Notes: a model not told the origin generated them from the letters alone. Positions 17,355 to 31,827 are shown, numbered from the stretch's first letter. The stretch: DNA of 64,000 bases from Amorphochlora amoebiformis (GCA_054601695.1 BAAHQB010000283.1:124001-188000), one strand, 5' to 3'. Numbers and translations are program-made.

Positions 17355-17378
17355 AATATATATACATGTGTTTATATA

Positions 17379-17410
<32 letters not shown>

Positions 17411-17431
17411 CGTATATACATATACATACCT

Positions 17432-17490
<59 letters not shown>

Positions 17491-17512
17491 TATGTATATA
17501 CACATATATATA

Positions 17513-17546
<34 letters not shown>

Positions 17547-17663
17547 AATGTCTCATGCATGTGAATATGTATTAAATATTTGGGACAAAGTAACCCTTGT
17601 CTCACACACACACGCATACATATATAAATATATATATAAATGTCTCATGCATGTGAATATGTA

Positions 17664-17855
17664 TTAAATATTTGGGACAAAGTAACCCTTGTCTCCCTTC
17701 TTGACTTTCCAGTTGGTCCACGACCACGTCTGTAATGTTCAAAAAAAGGCCAAAAAAAGAAAACAAAAAGCCGAAAAAAATTGAGAAAAAATAGTTTTCT
17801 TCGCCAGGTCTTCTTATATATATATATATATATATACATATATACATACATACAA

Positions 17856-17897
<42 letters not shown>

Positions 17898-18009
17898 ATA
17901 CCTTCGTAGTTTCCTTCTCAATACGTTCACAGCACTCTTCGTAAAGGTTTTGCACAGACTTAAGAAGACCACTATATATGGTATATAAAACATATGATAG
18001 ATATGGCAT
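17664..18009 (-). CDS. Predicted two-exon gene, 57 aa
   Basis: Exon 18009-17902 starts ATG (MPYLSYVLYTIYSGLLKSVQ, then NLYEECCERIEKETTK) and ends at GTATCA. Exon 17729-17664 follows the acceptor TTTTTTTGAACATTACAG and reads TWSWTNWKVKKGDKGYFVPN then I and TAA. The N-terminal 13 residues are hydrophobic, followed by an amphipathic Cys/Glu/Lys helix and a Trp-rich tail. The end of the last exon (GDKGYFVPNI-stop and about 25 bp beyond) is duplicated 92 bp downstream (17546-17603 against 17638-17695). No family was recognised. The true start may lie further upstream. Confidence 0.5.
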
Positions 18010-18034
18010 AAATATTTGTAATATACATACATAT

Positions 18035-18079
<45 letters not shown>

Positions 18080-18119
18080 TATATATTATATATATCCAAA
18101 GCAATGCATGGATGAGTAT

Positions 18120-18240
18120 GTGTATTAGGAAATACGTACAGAAGAGTAATGTATTTATATAGTATTTACATAGACTAATATTATATATTGTTCACATCTG
18201 TCTTCGATAGACTTTAGAAAGATAATAAATGCATGCCTGT
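18120..18240 (-). CDS. Single candidate exon
   Basis: After the acceptor TTATCTTTCTAAAG the minus strand reads [14 protein letters not shown] from 18214 to a GTAAAT donor near 18172. It does not join in phase to the two-exon gene downstream. The remainder of the island is pyrimidine-rich on the minus strand and without AG. Confidence 0.3.
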
Positions 18241-18255
18241 ATACATACGCACAAC

Positions 18256-18347
<92 letters not shown>

Positions 18348-18348
18348 T

Positions 18349-18384
<36 letters not shown>

Positions 18385-18443
18385 TGTATATATATAAGTG
18401 TATTATATGTATGTATATACACATATGTATATATACACACACG

Positions 18444-18517
<74 letters not shown>

Positions 18518-18580
18518 TGTATATACTTATGTATACTACGTGGAGATAAACGCAAACATATATATATATATATACCTATC

Positions 18581-18614
<34 letters not shown>

Positions 18615-18775
18615 ATATACGATAATATATACATATATATATATATACATACATATATAAATATAAATATATATATATACATATATACAAGATATAAATG
18701 CGAATGTATATGAATATATATATAATATATATATGCTTATGAAATCTTGTATATAAATATCCACATATATATTAC

Positions 18776-18925
18776 CTAGTTTGAAGCTTTCTCAGAGACA
18801 TACTTTCTCTATGGTCCTCCCTGTTTATCATAATATGTATAAATATAACTATATATATATCCCCATATATATATATATATATATAATATATTATATATAT
18901 ATATAAATAAATAAATATATATACA

Positions 18926-18972
<47 letters not shown>

Positions 18973-19193
18973 CTATATACTTATACATGTATATACTCAT
19001 ACGTACACATGTGAAAATACGTATTAGACGATTTACCTAAATGCAGATAAAATCATTACATCAGATACTAATTATATCGTAAATATTTAAGTATATGTAT
19101 ATATATATAGAGAGAGAGAGAGATATATATATATATATATAATTATATGTATACCTGGAAAATTTATTCCCAAACTTTGGAGGCGATACTGAC
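18776..19193 (-). CDS. Three joined exons of a predicted gene
   Basis: Exons 19193-19155 (QYRLQSLGINFP), 19067-19037 (SDVMILSAF) and 18820-18776 (EDHRESMSLRKLQT) join in frame through Val and Arg codons split by introns. Splice sites are TATTAG, CCAG|GTATAC, ATATAATTAG, TTTAG|GTAAAT, ATAAACAG and CTAG|GTAATA. The chain continues upstream beyond a CCCTAA array; exons 19871-19833 and 19735-19652 may belong to it, but phases show a missing exon. The 3' end was not found. Confidence 0.45.
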
Positions 19194-19309
19194 CTAATAT
19201 TATATATATATATAGATATATATATATATATACATATATATACATATATATATATGTATATAAATGTATATATTTTGAATATTTTCACCCTAACAACCCG
19301 AACCTTTAA

Positions 19310-19640
19310 ACGTAACCCTAACCTCATAAACAAAAAAAACTCTAACCAAAAACTATAACGAAACTCTAAACACCTTTCCCCAACCCTAACAATACAGCCG
19401 TGCTAACCCAAAACCAAATAATAGAATCCAGCCTAACCCAGCCCTAACCCCAAACCCTAACCTCTGACCCTGACCTCTGACCCTAACCCTAACCCTAAAC
19501 CCAACCCTAACCCTAACCCCAACCCTAACCCTAGGAGTGAAAGGTGACTATTGAAAGAGAACCCTAAATCTAAACTGGCCCTAACTCTTAGCGCAAAACT
19601 CCAACCCTAAGCTTAACCTTAACCCTAACCGATCTTAACT
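19310..19640 (-). repeat. Degenerate CCCTAA array inside a gene region
   Basis: CCCTAA units with many variants lie between two predicted exon groups of the minus strand, so it would be intronic. Inside it, at about 19534-19566, there is a copy of the end of exon 19735-19652 (plus strand AGGAGTGAAAGGTGACTATTG... against AGGAGTGAATGGAGAGCTGTTG...). Confidence 0.8.
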
Positions 19641-19651
19641 CTAATCCATAC

Positions 19652-19871
19652 CCTGTAGGAGTGAATGGAGAGCTGTTGAAAGAGGCAGTGAGTTCGTCGT
19701 CTAGATCGCTTTGAGAGGAATATGCATCTAACAATCTGATATGTGTGTATGTGGTTTTAAATATGTAGATATATATGCATATATATATATATATATATAT
19801 ATGTACATACATATATAAAACACAATCCTTACGTAGAAATAACGTGCGTAAAACCAGATTTGAATTTATAG
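19652..19871 (-). CDS. Two joined exons of a predicted gene
   Basis: Exon 19871-19833 reads YKFKSGFTHVIS between GTATGTAG and AC|GTAAGG. Exon 19735-19652 reads LLDAYSSQSDLDDELTASFN then SSPFTPT before GG|GTATGG. They join in frame (AC + A = Thr). The second exon is Ser/Asp rich, as in disordered acidic linkers. Confidence 0.45.
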
Positions 19872-19999
19872 CTACATACAAACATACACACACACACACA
19901 CATACATTTATAACTAAATACATATATATATATATATATATATACATACATATATGTATATATATATGTATATGTATATGTATATGTGTGTGTATATAT

Positions 20000-20065
20000 T
20001 ATATTCTGACATAGTAGCGAGTTATGTAAGAACTCATCTAAAACATATTTATATATACACATACG

Positions 20066-20107
<42 letters not shown>

Positions 20108-20126
20108 CGTTTTATATAACGTTATG

Positions 20127-20194
<68 letters not shown>

Positions 20195-20333
20195 GTGCAA
20201 TACATACGAAACGTGAAGTTTATACTAATATATATACATATATATGTGTATATATATATATATATTTATATGTATATGTATATAACGAATTCCGTAAGGA
20301 GCAATTGCATTCATAAATATATGTATATATATA

Positions 20334-20375
<42 letters not shown>

Positions 20376-20445
20376 TATATATATACGTAGGTATTCTTAT
20401 ATCTAAGTAACGAGGTCTGCAAGGATGAATTGCATTTATACGGTG

Positions 20446-20498
<53 letters not shown>

Positions 20499-20604
20499 AT
20501 ATACAGGTATGTATATCTATCTATATTAATATATGCTTACATATAAGTAACGAGTTCCGTAAGGACCCGATTTGCCTCTGATTCGTCCCTTGTTCGCCGA
20601 AATC
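20000..20604. repeat. Exon with three downstream copies of its 3' end
   Basis: Minus-strand exon 20604-20541 reads DFGEQGTNQRQIGSLRNSLL and ends CTTATAT|GTAAGC. Its last 30 bp (TCCTTACGGAACTCGTTACT) recur downstream near 20408-20435 (donor to ATAAGA), 20284-20312 (donor to ACATAA) and 20012-20040 (most diverged). Spacing is about 120-270 bp, filled with TA. The exon itself is open in one frame with an ATATGTAG acceptor. Confidence 0.65.
20541..20604 (-). CDS. Single predicted exon
   Basis: 64-nt exon in phase 0, ending in phase 1, reading DFGEQGTNQRQIGSLRNSLL then I. The donor GTAAGC is near consensus. The neighbouring downstream exon was not identified with certainty. No family was recognised. 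Confidence 0.42.
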
Positions 20605-20618
20605 CTACATATATACAA

Positions 20619-20674
<56 letters not shown>

Positions 20675-20704
20675 GTATATGCAAATACATAGACTTAATT
20701 TTTT

Positions 20705-21581
20705 TTATTGGATTTCATAGTGTAAGCCAAAGGTACTAATATAAATATATATATATATATATATACAGATATATATTATATGTATTATATGTCATCTATG
20801 ATACATATAAATGTCTTATACATGTATATGCGGCACATATCTAGTATAAATTATTACAACATGTGGACTATCTCTCTTCTATAACTCTTTTCTATTCCCC
20901 CCTCTCTCTCCCTCTCTCTAGAAAAATATTAGAAGTCGAATTATGAAAAAAAAAAAAAAAAAAGAAAAAAAAAAACCGGCATTCGAGTGAGCTTCGATAA
21001 GAGTTGGAGCCGCAATCCCGCTGAAAATCGGCCAAAGTTCATCGAACTTTTCCTAAATCCATGTTTAACACCCGTTTATATACGTTTATATAACGTATGT
21101 ATGTATGAATGTTTGCATGCAAATGAATATATAATGTACATAAGTGTACATACATGAATGTGCATGTACCCCGCGGTAAAAGGGAGTGCAGTTGTCTATA
21201 TATTACATGTAAATTATGTTAAATCTGTTTTTGAAATATGCATATATACTTTAAACTAGCTTCTTGTGAGAGGAATGCACACACATGTCCTATATTTACA
21301 TGTACATATATATACACATACATTTATACATACACATTGTGAGAGGAATGCACACACATGTCCTATGTTTACATATACATATGTATACACATACATTTAT
21401 ACATGCACATATATATATATATATATTATATAATATAAATATATATATATTATATTATATTATATATATATATACATATATATTACACATTTATGTATAT
21501 ACATAACCATAGCTTCTCGCAAGGGAAATGCACGTTCTCCAGGCGTAAACGAATGCTTATGTCTTGATTCACGTGTACTGA

Positions 21582-21637
<56 letters not shown>

Positions 21638-21655
21638 TAAACACATCTAGAAGTC
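20705..21655 (-). CDS. Predicted six-exon gene, 91 aa, complete
   Basis: Exons are 21655-21643 (MTSR), 21577-21503 (HVNQDISIRLRLENVHFPCE then KLWL), 21195-21170 (NCTPFYRG), 21052-20977 (EKFDELWPIFSGIAAPTLIE then AHSNA), 20915-20861 (REREGGIEKSYRREIVH) and 20735-20705 (TFGLHYEIQ, TAA). 276 nt equals 92 codons with stop, with all five junction phases consistent. The intron after exon 4 is short (61 nt) with a 20-T tract. The acceptor of exon 5 is an AG-AG-AG run, so its exact start is a choice. The C-rich middle (FPCEKLWLYNCTPFYRG) is the most protein-like part of the window. No family was recognised. Confidence 0.55.
21255..21545. repeat. Two downstream copies of an exon 3' end
   Basis: The end of exon 21577-21503 (plus strand AGCTTCTCGCAAGGGAAATG at about 21510) recurs at about 21337-21360 and 21262-21290 with AACGCAC-like changes, each followed by TACATATACA repeats. 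The two copies are 73 bp apart. The donor has been lost in both. Confidence 0.7.
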
Positions 21656-21664
21656 ATAATGAAG

Positions 21665-21695
<31 letters not shown>

Positions 21696-21760
21696 TATAT
21701 TGTATGCATCCCTGTATACATTACATAAGCATATCAGCATACGTGTATGTATTCAAACAA

Positions 21761-22180
21761 TTAGATTAGTACTTTACCACTAATATTAAAATTTAAAACA
21801 GCAATATATTAGAGTTTATGTCTACGTAGATTTATTACCACATATCATGCAAAGATATGTGCATATATCATAAAAAGATATCTTCTTACCCTCTGTTGGA
21901 GCCCATTTTCTTTACTGCTCCTTGGACAATTCCAATTGCCCGACTAGATTATTGTATAGTATATTGGGTTATATTGGTTAGCCTGTTATAATGTAATATA
22001 TCTATTCAGCTTCATATTATTTTAAATTATAATGAAACGTTACATTGTATTGTATTTATTAACAACAAAATATATTAGGAGTTCGTTTAATGTAATCTAA
22101 ACAAACACATGACAAATTCTATTGTATGGTATTCTATTGGATTATAGTATACTTCTCTTTACAATACTACATATACCCAT
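21761..22180 (-). CDS. Predicted four-exon gene, 47 aa
   Basis: Exons are 22180-22163 (MGICSI), 22096-22044 (ITLNELLIYFVVNKYNT), 21943-21890 (RAIGIVQGAVKKMGSNR) and 21779-21761 (GKVLI, TAA). 144 nt is in frame, with donors GTAAAG, GTAACG and GTAAGA and acceptors TTTGTTTAG, ATCTAG and TTTTAATATTAG. It contains a hydrophobic segment (LLIYFVV) followed by a Gly/Lys-rich part. It lies just upstream of, and in the same direction as, the six-exon gene. The first exon is the weakest part of the model. Confidence 0.42.
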
Positions 22181-22412
22181 GTGTATATATGTATGATATA
22201 TATATATATATATACATATATATATGTGTGTGTATGGATATATACACATATATAATATGTGTATAAAAGCATATTTATGTACTTGCAAACACACATACAT
22301 GCATACATCCGTACATGCAACACGCAGACACATACGCATATATATATATATATGTGTGTATATATGTATATATATATATATGTATGTATATATGTATGTA
22401 TATATACAGAAC

Positions 22413-22454
22413 CTAAGGCCCTCGCTATTTCTTCTTTGTCTTCCTAAATGCACC
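22413..22454 (-). CDS. Single predicted exon
   Basis: 42 nt between ACAATAG and CTTAG|GTTCTG, reading [13 protein letters not shown]. It is basic, surrounded by microsatellite and not linked to a neighbour with certainty. Confidence 0.33.
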
Positions 22455-22459
22455 CTATT

Positions 22460-22513
22460 GTATATACACACATATATATATGTATATATACATATATGTG
22501 TGTGTGTATATGT

Positions 22514-22548
<35 letters not shown>

Positions 22549-22702
22549 AACATATACATATATATGTATATATAAATATATACAACTCATATATATTTAT
22601 ACATAAAATATGTTTCAATTATACATCCATATATATATTCATATGTATCAGGTATATGCACATATGTGTATTCTATTCTCAAAAAGACAGACATACATAG
22701 GT

Positions 22703-22747
<45 letters not shown>

Positions 22748-22767
22748 TACATACACACATATATATC

Positions 22768-22803
<36 letters not shown>

Positions 22804-22864
22804 GTGTGTATATATATCTATGCATGCACATATATACATATATATATATATATACATATGTATT

Positions 22865-22911
<47 letters not shown>

Positions 22912-23162
22912 ATATACATGTATACATATATATATATATATATATGTGGATATGTATATATATATATATATAATATACATAAATTTAGAGGTAGACTTCT
23001 GGTCAATTCTAATTATGTATAAATATATAAGTGTGTATGTATTGTTAAAATATATTTATATAATATGTATGATACGTATATGTGTGTGTATATATTGTGT
23101 TATATGTATACGTTAAAACTATATATAATATATACATATATATACATAAGAATATATAAATG

Positions 23163-23197
<35 letters not shown>

Positions 23198-23253
23198 TAT
23201 TTACATATATTTAAAAACGTGTATATGTGTAAATTTCTGTAATGTGCATGTAC

Positions 23254-23292
<39 letters not shown>

Positions 23293-23495
23293 TATATATA
23301 TAATATTATACGTCTATACGTATATGTTGTAATTTATATCCAAACCTCTACGAATGTACCTTAATGCCTTTGTCATACAAGGAAAACAAATATATGAATA
23401 TTATGTAATAATAGTCATATATATATATTATATATATATATATATATGCATACATATATATTATATACATATATGTGTATATATATTATATACAT

Positions 23496-23543
<48 letters not shown>

Positions 23544-23587
23544 TAATATGTTATATGTGTGTATATATGTGCATACACATATGTATA

Positions 23588-23644
<57 letters not shown>

Positions 23645-23730
23645 GTGTGTGTGTGTAAATAATTTATATGTATGCATGTATGTACACTATATGTACATAT
23701 TGATAAAAAGATATATTATATCTATGTTCC

Positions 23731-23761
<31 letters not shown>

Positions 23762-23870
23762 CATAAATACATATATACGTATATATTATATTTATATAGA
23801 TATATTACATATATATGTAAATATTTTAATAACAATGATATATATATATATATATGCGTGTAACATAGAC

Positions 23871-23928
<58 letters not shown>

Positions 23929-23930
23929 TA
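22460..23930. repeat. Microsatellite stretch with one exon-end copy
   Basis: Mostly TA/TG/CA tracts. At 22980-23015 lies a diverged copy of the end of the minus-strand exon 23997-23932 (AAATTTAGA.GTAGACTTCTG.TCAA on the plus strand). No other gene-like island was seen. Confidence 0.6.
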
Positions 23931-23931
23931 C

Positions 23932-23997
23932 CGAAATTTAGACGTAGACTTCTGATCAACCTTTGTCTTCAGCAGCATGTCTGAATCTATCCGAACA
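23932..23997 (-). CDS. Single predicted exon
   Basis: 66 nt after ATACATAG, reading [20 protein letters not shown] then F, donor CG|GTATTA. Downstream copy at 22980-23015 reads IDQKSTSKF, so the peptide is conserved while bases differ. It is polar and Lys/Ser rich. Confidence 0.42.
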
Positions 23998-24009
23998 CTA
24001 TGTATGTAT

Positions 24010-24046
<37 letters not shown>

Positions 24047-24175
24047 GTATATAAATATATGGATGGAGTAGCATGCTCTTTAGTCAGAGTTGTGGTATGA
24101 ATCACACAAGGCGAGCATAGATTTACTCACTGCCGAGGATCGACTACGTTACGATATATGCATATATATATATAT

Positions 24176-24217
<42 letters not shown>

Positions 24218-24221
24218 ATAG

Positions 24222-24249
24222 ATATATGTAAAGGTAATGTCATCAGACT

Positions 24250-24286
<37 letters not shown>

Positions 24287-24347
24287 GTAATGTCATCAGA
24301 CTCGGAACCTGGACGTATCCTACGCATCAATATAAGTATATATATAG

Positions 24348-24399
<52 letters not shown>

Positions 24400-24545
24400 G
24401 CGTTGTTTAATATATATATATATATATATATATATGCATATATATATGTATATATATATACATAGATATGCATATATATATATATACCCCCCAGGGTTGT
24501 GCCCCATGTTGAAATCCGTCTGCACAAAAACAAACAAACACACAA
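24222..24545 (-). CDS. Two candidate exons near a duplicated segment
   Basis: Exon 24519-24488 follows a long T/G-rich acceptor (GTTTGTTTTTGTGCAG) and reads [10 protein letters not shown] before GG|GTATAT. Downstream, 24322-24280 reads [15 protein letters not shown]; a 23-bp part of it (plus strand AAGGTAATGTCATCAGACTC) is repeated at 24231 and 24284. No donor is visible for the second island, because its end runs into TA. Confidence 0.35.
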
Positions 24546-24559
24546 ACTTCAGCTTCTAA

Positions 24560-24960
24560 TTATCATTTCCAATCCTAATTGCTTCAAATTAGTTCGGTTT
24601 CTCAATATTCTTAGAAATATTAATGGGAGAAGATTTGGAGAAACTTAGATGATTTTAGTCAAAAGCCTACCAGTCTCTTTGACGTTTTAGAGAAAGTTGA
24701 TATGTTTGAGTAATTTTAGAGCAAATAACATATTATATTTGGGTAATTTCAGTGCAAAGAAGGAAAAGGAAATCTGAAGAAAGTGGTTGGTTACAGCAGG
24801 AATGTTCTGTATTTTTTTTGGTATTTTCCAAGAAATTGAGGTTTTTGGATAAATTGTAGAGGAAGGTCAGATATTTGGGCAATTTTAGCATGTTTGTTGT
24901 TAACCGAATGCACTCTGTCTTCCTTTTTGAAGGATGAACTGCGTTGCCTATATATATATA
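24560..24960 (-). CDS. AT-rich complex region with a 51-codon open exon
   Basis: From an ATATAG acceptor near 24950 the minus strand reads [20 protein letters not shown], then [10 protein letters not shown] and so on to a TAA at 24791-24793. A GTAACC donor lies just before the stop. Further down a strong acceptor (ACCACTTTCTTCAG) precedes a second open stretch with repeated FALKLPKY and FALKLLKH, ending TAA at about 24698. The plus strand has four copies of TTTGGGTAATTTTAG-like sequence (about 24645, 24708, 24752, 24871), the source of that peptide repeat. Confidence 0.38.
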
Positions 24961-25007
24961 TGTATTGTACTAAACTATATACAAATATATACATATATAC
25001 ATACTTG

Positions 25008-25066
<59 letters not shown>

Positions 25067-25179
25067 GTATATATATATATATATATATGTATATATGTAC
25101 ATGTAAATATATTATATCACGCACATAAGAACCTTTTGTTTGTACAAGTAACTCATGCACACTAAACATATATGCATAT

Positions 25180-25400
25180 ATATATTATGTTGTCGTAGTC
25201 TCTTCTTTGGTAGAATTGTGTGGTTTCTTGTTGTGTAGTATGTACTCTGTGTGTGTGCGACACTGTGTCGTGAAAGGCAACTTTCGTTTTTCGAAGTTCC
25301 TTCGCATGTGATACATTAGGGGGTGATTTGAAATTTAGGGTGCAGTCAGGGACCTAACACTCTTGCTTATCTCAACTACATATATGTACATATAGATATT
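25180..25400. other. Complex island without a gene call
   Basis: About 200 bp of G/T-rich plus-strand sequence. GTGTGTGTGCGACACTG and TTCGAAGTTCC are notable. I saw no supported exon on either strand. Confidence 0.5.
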
Positions 25401-25416
25401 TACATATATATGCTAC

Positions 25417-25468
25417 CTAGAGTCCTCATCGTATTCGATTGAGCTTTTCTGGCAGCCCTAGTGAATAT

Positions 25469-25563
<95 letters not shown>

Positions 25564-25605
25564 CATTTAACTGCATACCTTGATTACACACAACACAGAA
25601 CCTAA
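25417..25605 (-). CDS. Two joined candidate exons
   Basis: Exon 25605-25579 (LGSVLCVIK) lies between TATGTTTTTGTTAG and AAG|GTATGC. Exon 25457-25417 follows TTCACTAG and reads GCQKSSIEYDEDS before AG|GTAGCA. They join in phase 0. The second exon is also open as AARKAQSNTMRTL. They lie immediately downstream of the stop of the next gene (25628). Confidence 0.38.
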
Positions 25606-25627
25606 CTAACAAAAACATAGTTTATCC

Positions 25628-27287
<1,660 letters not shown>

Positions 27288-27307
27288 CTATACATATAAA
27301 TATATGC

Positions 27308-27396
<89 letters not shown>

Positions 27397-27398
27397 AT

Positions 27399-27482
<84 letters not shown>

Positions 27483-27561
27483 GACATATTTGTGCATATA
27501 TGGATCTAGAGATGTATATATATCATAAACACATACATCTTTATATATATATATATGTACA

Positions 27562-27594
<33 letters not shown>

Positions 27595-27959
27595 ATATAT
27601 ATATATATATATAATATATATATATATATATAATATATATGTATATATATATATGTATGTATTATCAGATAGAAAGACCAGTAGAAATATTTGTATAATA
27701 CATGTCTATACAACTAATGAGAATTGATAGATTTTATTTGATTTTCATATATATATATATATATATATACATATAATGTATATATGTATTTATTATATAT
27801 ATATATATATATATTATTTACATACACATACATATATGTTTTTAAATATCTATATGCACACACATTCATTCATATAAACATTTATATTGAAACATTTTGC
27901 AATATATATTTGTATTTGGATGTGTATCTAACATGGTAAATAAATAAATAATACATATT

Positions 27960-27998
<39 letters not shown>

Positions 27999-28020
27999 CA
28001 TACATACATACCAAAACAGC

Positions 28021-28057
<37 letters not shown>

Positions 28058-28066
28058 CATACATAC

Positions 28067-28114
28067 CAAAACAGCATTAATCTTTTTCAGAACATTCTCT
28101 GCGATGCCTCTTGC
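28067..28114 (-). CDS. Single predicted exon
   Basis: 48 nt in phase 0, reading ARGIAENVLKKINAVL between ACGTGGTGCAG and TTTTG|GTATGT. The last 13 bases and the donor are copied, with the donor intact, 55 bp downstream (28011-28020). It may join the gene at 25628-27287 through a short exon (LYRH) near 27700. Confidence 0.42.
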
Positions 28115-28124
28115 CTGCACCACG

Positions 28125-28175
<51 letters not shown>

Positions 28176-28395
28176 CATAATTACATATATGTGCATATCT
28201 ACATGTATGTGAATTACATATGTATTACATAAATTTTATATTTATTTACGTATGTTAGATAAGTATATATGTGTATGCACTTACATAAACCGTATTTGTA
28301 TATGTATATGTTTCTCACAATATGTTTCTCACATGATGCAAGTGTTTTCGTGCATATTCAATAAACATGAGCTTATCATGACATGTATATATATA

Positions 28396-28429
<34 letters not shown>

Positions 28430-28435
<6 letters not shown>

Positions 28436-28505
28436 GGAGTTGTCTTTAGTCTGCATCATAAGCAATAGTTTTATTCATAAATTATATGTATTATATATAT
28501 ATGTA

Positions 28506-28561
<56 letters not shown>

Positions 28562-29012
28562 CATCTACAAATCTGTATGTATGTATGTGCATACCTTGAG
28601 AACGCCATCCCAATGTTGATTTTCTTGTGGCTCAATAGACTCAACACTAAGGGAATAAAGCATTTTTTTACTTTCCAAGTGAAAAATAAAAATTGAAAAT
28701 AAAATCGCCAAACGAGCACCGCACACCCACACGCACGCACACCCCCCCCCACACACACACACACAGACGGAGAGAGAGAGAGAGAAGAGAGCGCAATGAG
28801 ACTTGAAAAACCGAGTGTAATTTAAGGTAATTTCGAAAACAGGAAGATCAATAGACACAAAGAGAGAAAAAAGGTGGTTTTTCAGAGAGCAAGGCCAAAT
28901 ATTCCAGAATGTTAGAGGTGGAGGAAAGGAGAAGAAAGAAATTTTAGGATTATTTCGAGACAGGAACCTTTCCCGCCTATCTGTACTCGCAAGACGTCTA
29001 TATAAAGGCAAC
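28430..29012 (-). CDS. Predicted gene, last three exons
   Basis: Exons are 29012-28968 (LPLYRRLASTDRRE), 28646-28595 (VESIEPQENQHWDGVLK) and 28450-28430 (TKDNSN, TGA), in frame through a split Ser codon. The acceptors ATTTTCTCTAG, TTTATTCCCTTAG and TTATGATGCAG are pyrimidine-rich; the donor of exon 2 is AAG|GTATGC. The intron at 28647-28967 is pyrimidine-rich on the coding strand, with a C10 run and CT/GT repeats, but free of TA. Confidence 0.48.
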
Positions 29013-29079
29013 CTAGAGAAAATAGCATAACTATATAAATGTGTACGCATTTGTATGTAAGAATTGTGAGTGTATACAA

Positions 29080-29111
<32 letters not shown>

Positions 29112-29164
29112 AAATGTATTATGTACAAATATACATGTAATTAAAACAAATTGCGTAATTAATA

Positions 29165-29209
<45 letters not shown>

Positions 29210-29252
29210 GTATAGATATATATACCTATCGATGTATCGAAGAGATATATGA

Positions 29253-29288
<36 letters not shown>

Positions 29289-29339
29289 TTATTATGTATA
29301 CATATATACATATATATCAAAAAACATACATATTAAATA

Positions 29340-29378
<39 letters not shown>

Positions 29379-29443
29379 GCAAAAATATACATACATATTA
29401 TACATATTACACATAATACACATACATATATATATATATATGC

Positions 29444-29504
<61 letters not shown>

Positions 29505-30129
29505 TATATATATGTGTATGTGTGTATATATATATATATGTGTATGTGTATATGTGTATATATGTGTATATATATATATATGTGTGTGTGCGTGTGTGTG
29601 TTTGTGTGTGTGCGTGTGTGTGTTTGTGTGTGTGTGTGTGTATGAATATTCTTAAGTACTTAGCCGTTCTCATGGTTGTAATAGCTGAAAGCTTTGAGCC
29701 TAATATACATACATATACATATGTCAATATACGATACATCCATAGAGAGTAAGAACAGAATTGTGACGAGAAGGATTTACATAAATAGATATAATAGTAC
29801 ATTCAAATAAATTTGTATATCCTTGTACAGATATATTGTATATTCATGTATAGATATATCTGTATATCTATATGATACGTATTGCAAATATACATACAGA
29901 TTTCATGAACCAAAAATATTTGTACACAAACCACAAAATATATTCAGATATACATACGTATACATTCCTCATTTAGTACATGAATATATTCATGTAAAAT
30001 ATATATATATATATATATATATAGATGTAGATATATATATATATATATATATACATATATAAGTATATATCAATAATTTTACGTGCACAATATATATATT
30101 TATATATATATATATATATATATATACAA

Positions 30130-30181
<52 letters not shown>

Positions 30182-30190
30182 TATGTTTAT

Positions 30191-30243
<53 letters not shown>

Positions 30244-30285
30244 CTTTATACACACACATAATTACATATATACATATATACTCAC

Positions 30286-30323
<38 letters not shown>

Positions 30324-30360
30324 GTAGGTGTGTGCATATGTATGTATGTATACATACATT

Positions 30361-30397
<37 letters not shown>

Positions 30398-30419
30398 TTA
30401 TACACACATACATACATGT

Positions 30420-30487
<68 letters not shown>

Positions 30488-30689
30488 GTGTGTGCATATG
30501 TATGTATGTATACATACATTTGTATATATAGAAAAGATATACAAATATACATATATATATATATATACTATATGCATGCTTGTGATACACATATGTGTAC
30601 AAGAATGATCTATTTACAAAATTTACAAATAAACGCAAGAATGTCGTAAATTCCTCGCGTATATTAAACGTACATATTTATACATATAC

Positions 30690-30724
<35 letters not shown>

Positions 30725-30750
30725 TGCATATATATATATATATTTATATA

Positions 30751-30784
<34 letters not shown>

Positions 30785-30890
30785 CATATGTATGTATATA
30801 TACACATATCTCGTATATGCAAACATATATATATATATAGACATATATATATATATATATATATTTATTTATGAATTGATATTAATATAC
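29013..30890. repeat. Microsatellite stretch with a duplicated 160-bp block
   Basis: TA, TG and CA tracts. A block (TGTGTGCATATGTATGTATG...CATACATTTG) occurs at 30330-30361 and again at 30489-30522, each followed by TA then CTTTATACACACAT. Islands at 29645-29720 and 30600-30665 are open on both strands (minus: [16 protein letters not shown]; plus: [14 protein letters not shown] before GTAAAT), so no call is made. Confidence 0.6.
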
Positions 30891-30948
30891 CCAAAAGACA
30901 GTTTGTCTGAGAACGTGTATGAGAAAAACTCTCCATCTTCGGAGCTCC
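30891..30948 (-). CDS. Single predicted exon
   Basis: 58 nt between TATATAG and TTTTGG|GTATAT, reading [19 protein letters not shown]. Polar and Ser/Thr rich. The plus strand is also open here ([17 protein letters not shown]) but lacks a donor. Confidence 0.38.
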
Positions 30949-30973
30949 CTATATATATATATATATATATGTA

Positions 30974-31046
<73 letters not shown>

Positions 31047-31192
31047 CCATCGATCTATCTATACATCTACATAACAATATTACATACATAATATGTGTAC
31101 AAACATATACACTACGTATTGTATATGCACGCACATTACGTCTGTGTATATATGTAATCATATTTATATACGTAAACAACAAAATACATACA

Positions 31193-31241
<49 letters not shown>

Positions 31242-31266
31242 TGATCTCAAGACTAAGTATACAAAC

Positions 31267-31330
31267 CTCTCGTTAATTTTTCGGGTTCTCGAAGAATTCT
31301 CACTTTTTGTCAGGTCCGTCAATATTTCAT

Positions 31331-31367
<37 letters not shown>

Positions 31368-31404
31368 GGGTGGGTTTTACATGTGATTTGCTAGACTCTA
31401 GAGC
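31267..31404 (-). CDS. Two candidate exons
   Basis: From an acceptor ATATTCTTGTTCAG at 31417 the minus strand reads [11 protein letters not shown] to a CAT|GTAAAA donor. Then 31302-31267 reads [11 protein letters not shown] before AG|GTTTGT. Phases fit only with an alternative donor in the first island. Upstream of the second island the frame stays open (LTDLTKS). Confidence 0.32.
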
Positions 31405-31429
31405 ATAGCGGGTCCTGAACAAGAATATA

Positions 31430-31471
<42 letters not shown>

Positions 31472-31473
31472 TG

Positions 31474-31504
<31 letters not shown>

Positions 31505-31656
31505 TGTATATATGTGTGTGTGTGTGCATGTTCAAATGTAAATAAATTATGTACTTTTTCTTACACATAAATTTTTTTTATGCATACAAAAATATTAAAT
31601 GTATATTCACATTATATTATTTTTAACAATTAAATGTATTATTTACATATTTATAC

Positions 31657-31716
<60 letters not shown>

Positions 31717-31736
31717 AGGTATATACATATATATAA

Positions 31737-31781
<45 letters not shown>

Positions 31782-31827
31782 GTACATGTATATACATATT
31801 AAATGTAAGTGTGTATACCCTATATAT

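Noticed and set aside
20922-20990. Plus-strand terminal exon (KNIRSRIM followed by a Lys run) after a very strong pyrimidine tract
   Set aside because: The opposite strand carries two exons of a six-exon gene with consistent phases; the plus-strand Lys run is just an A18 tract.
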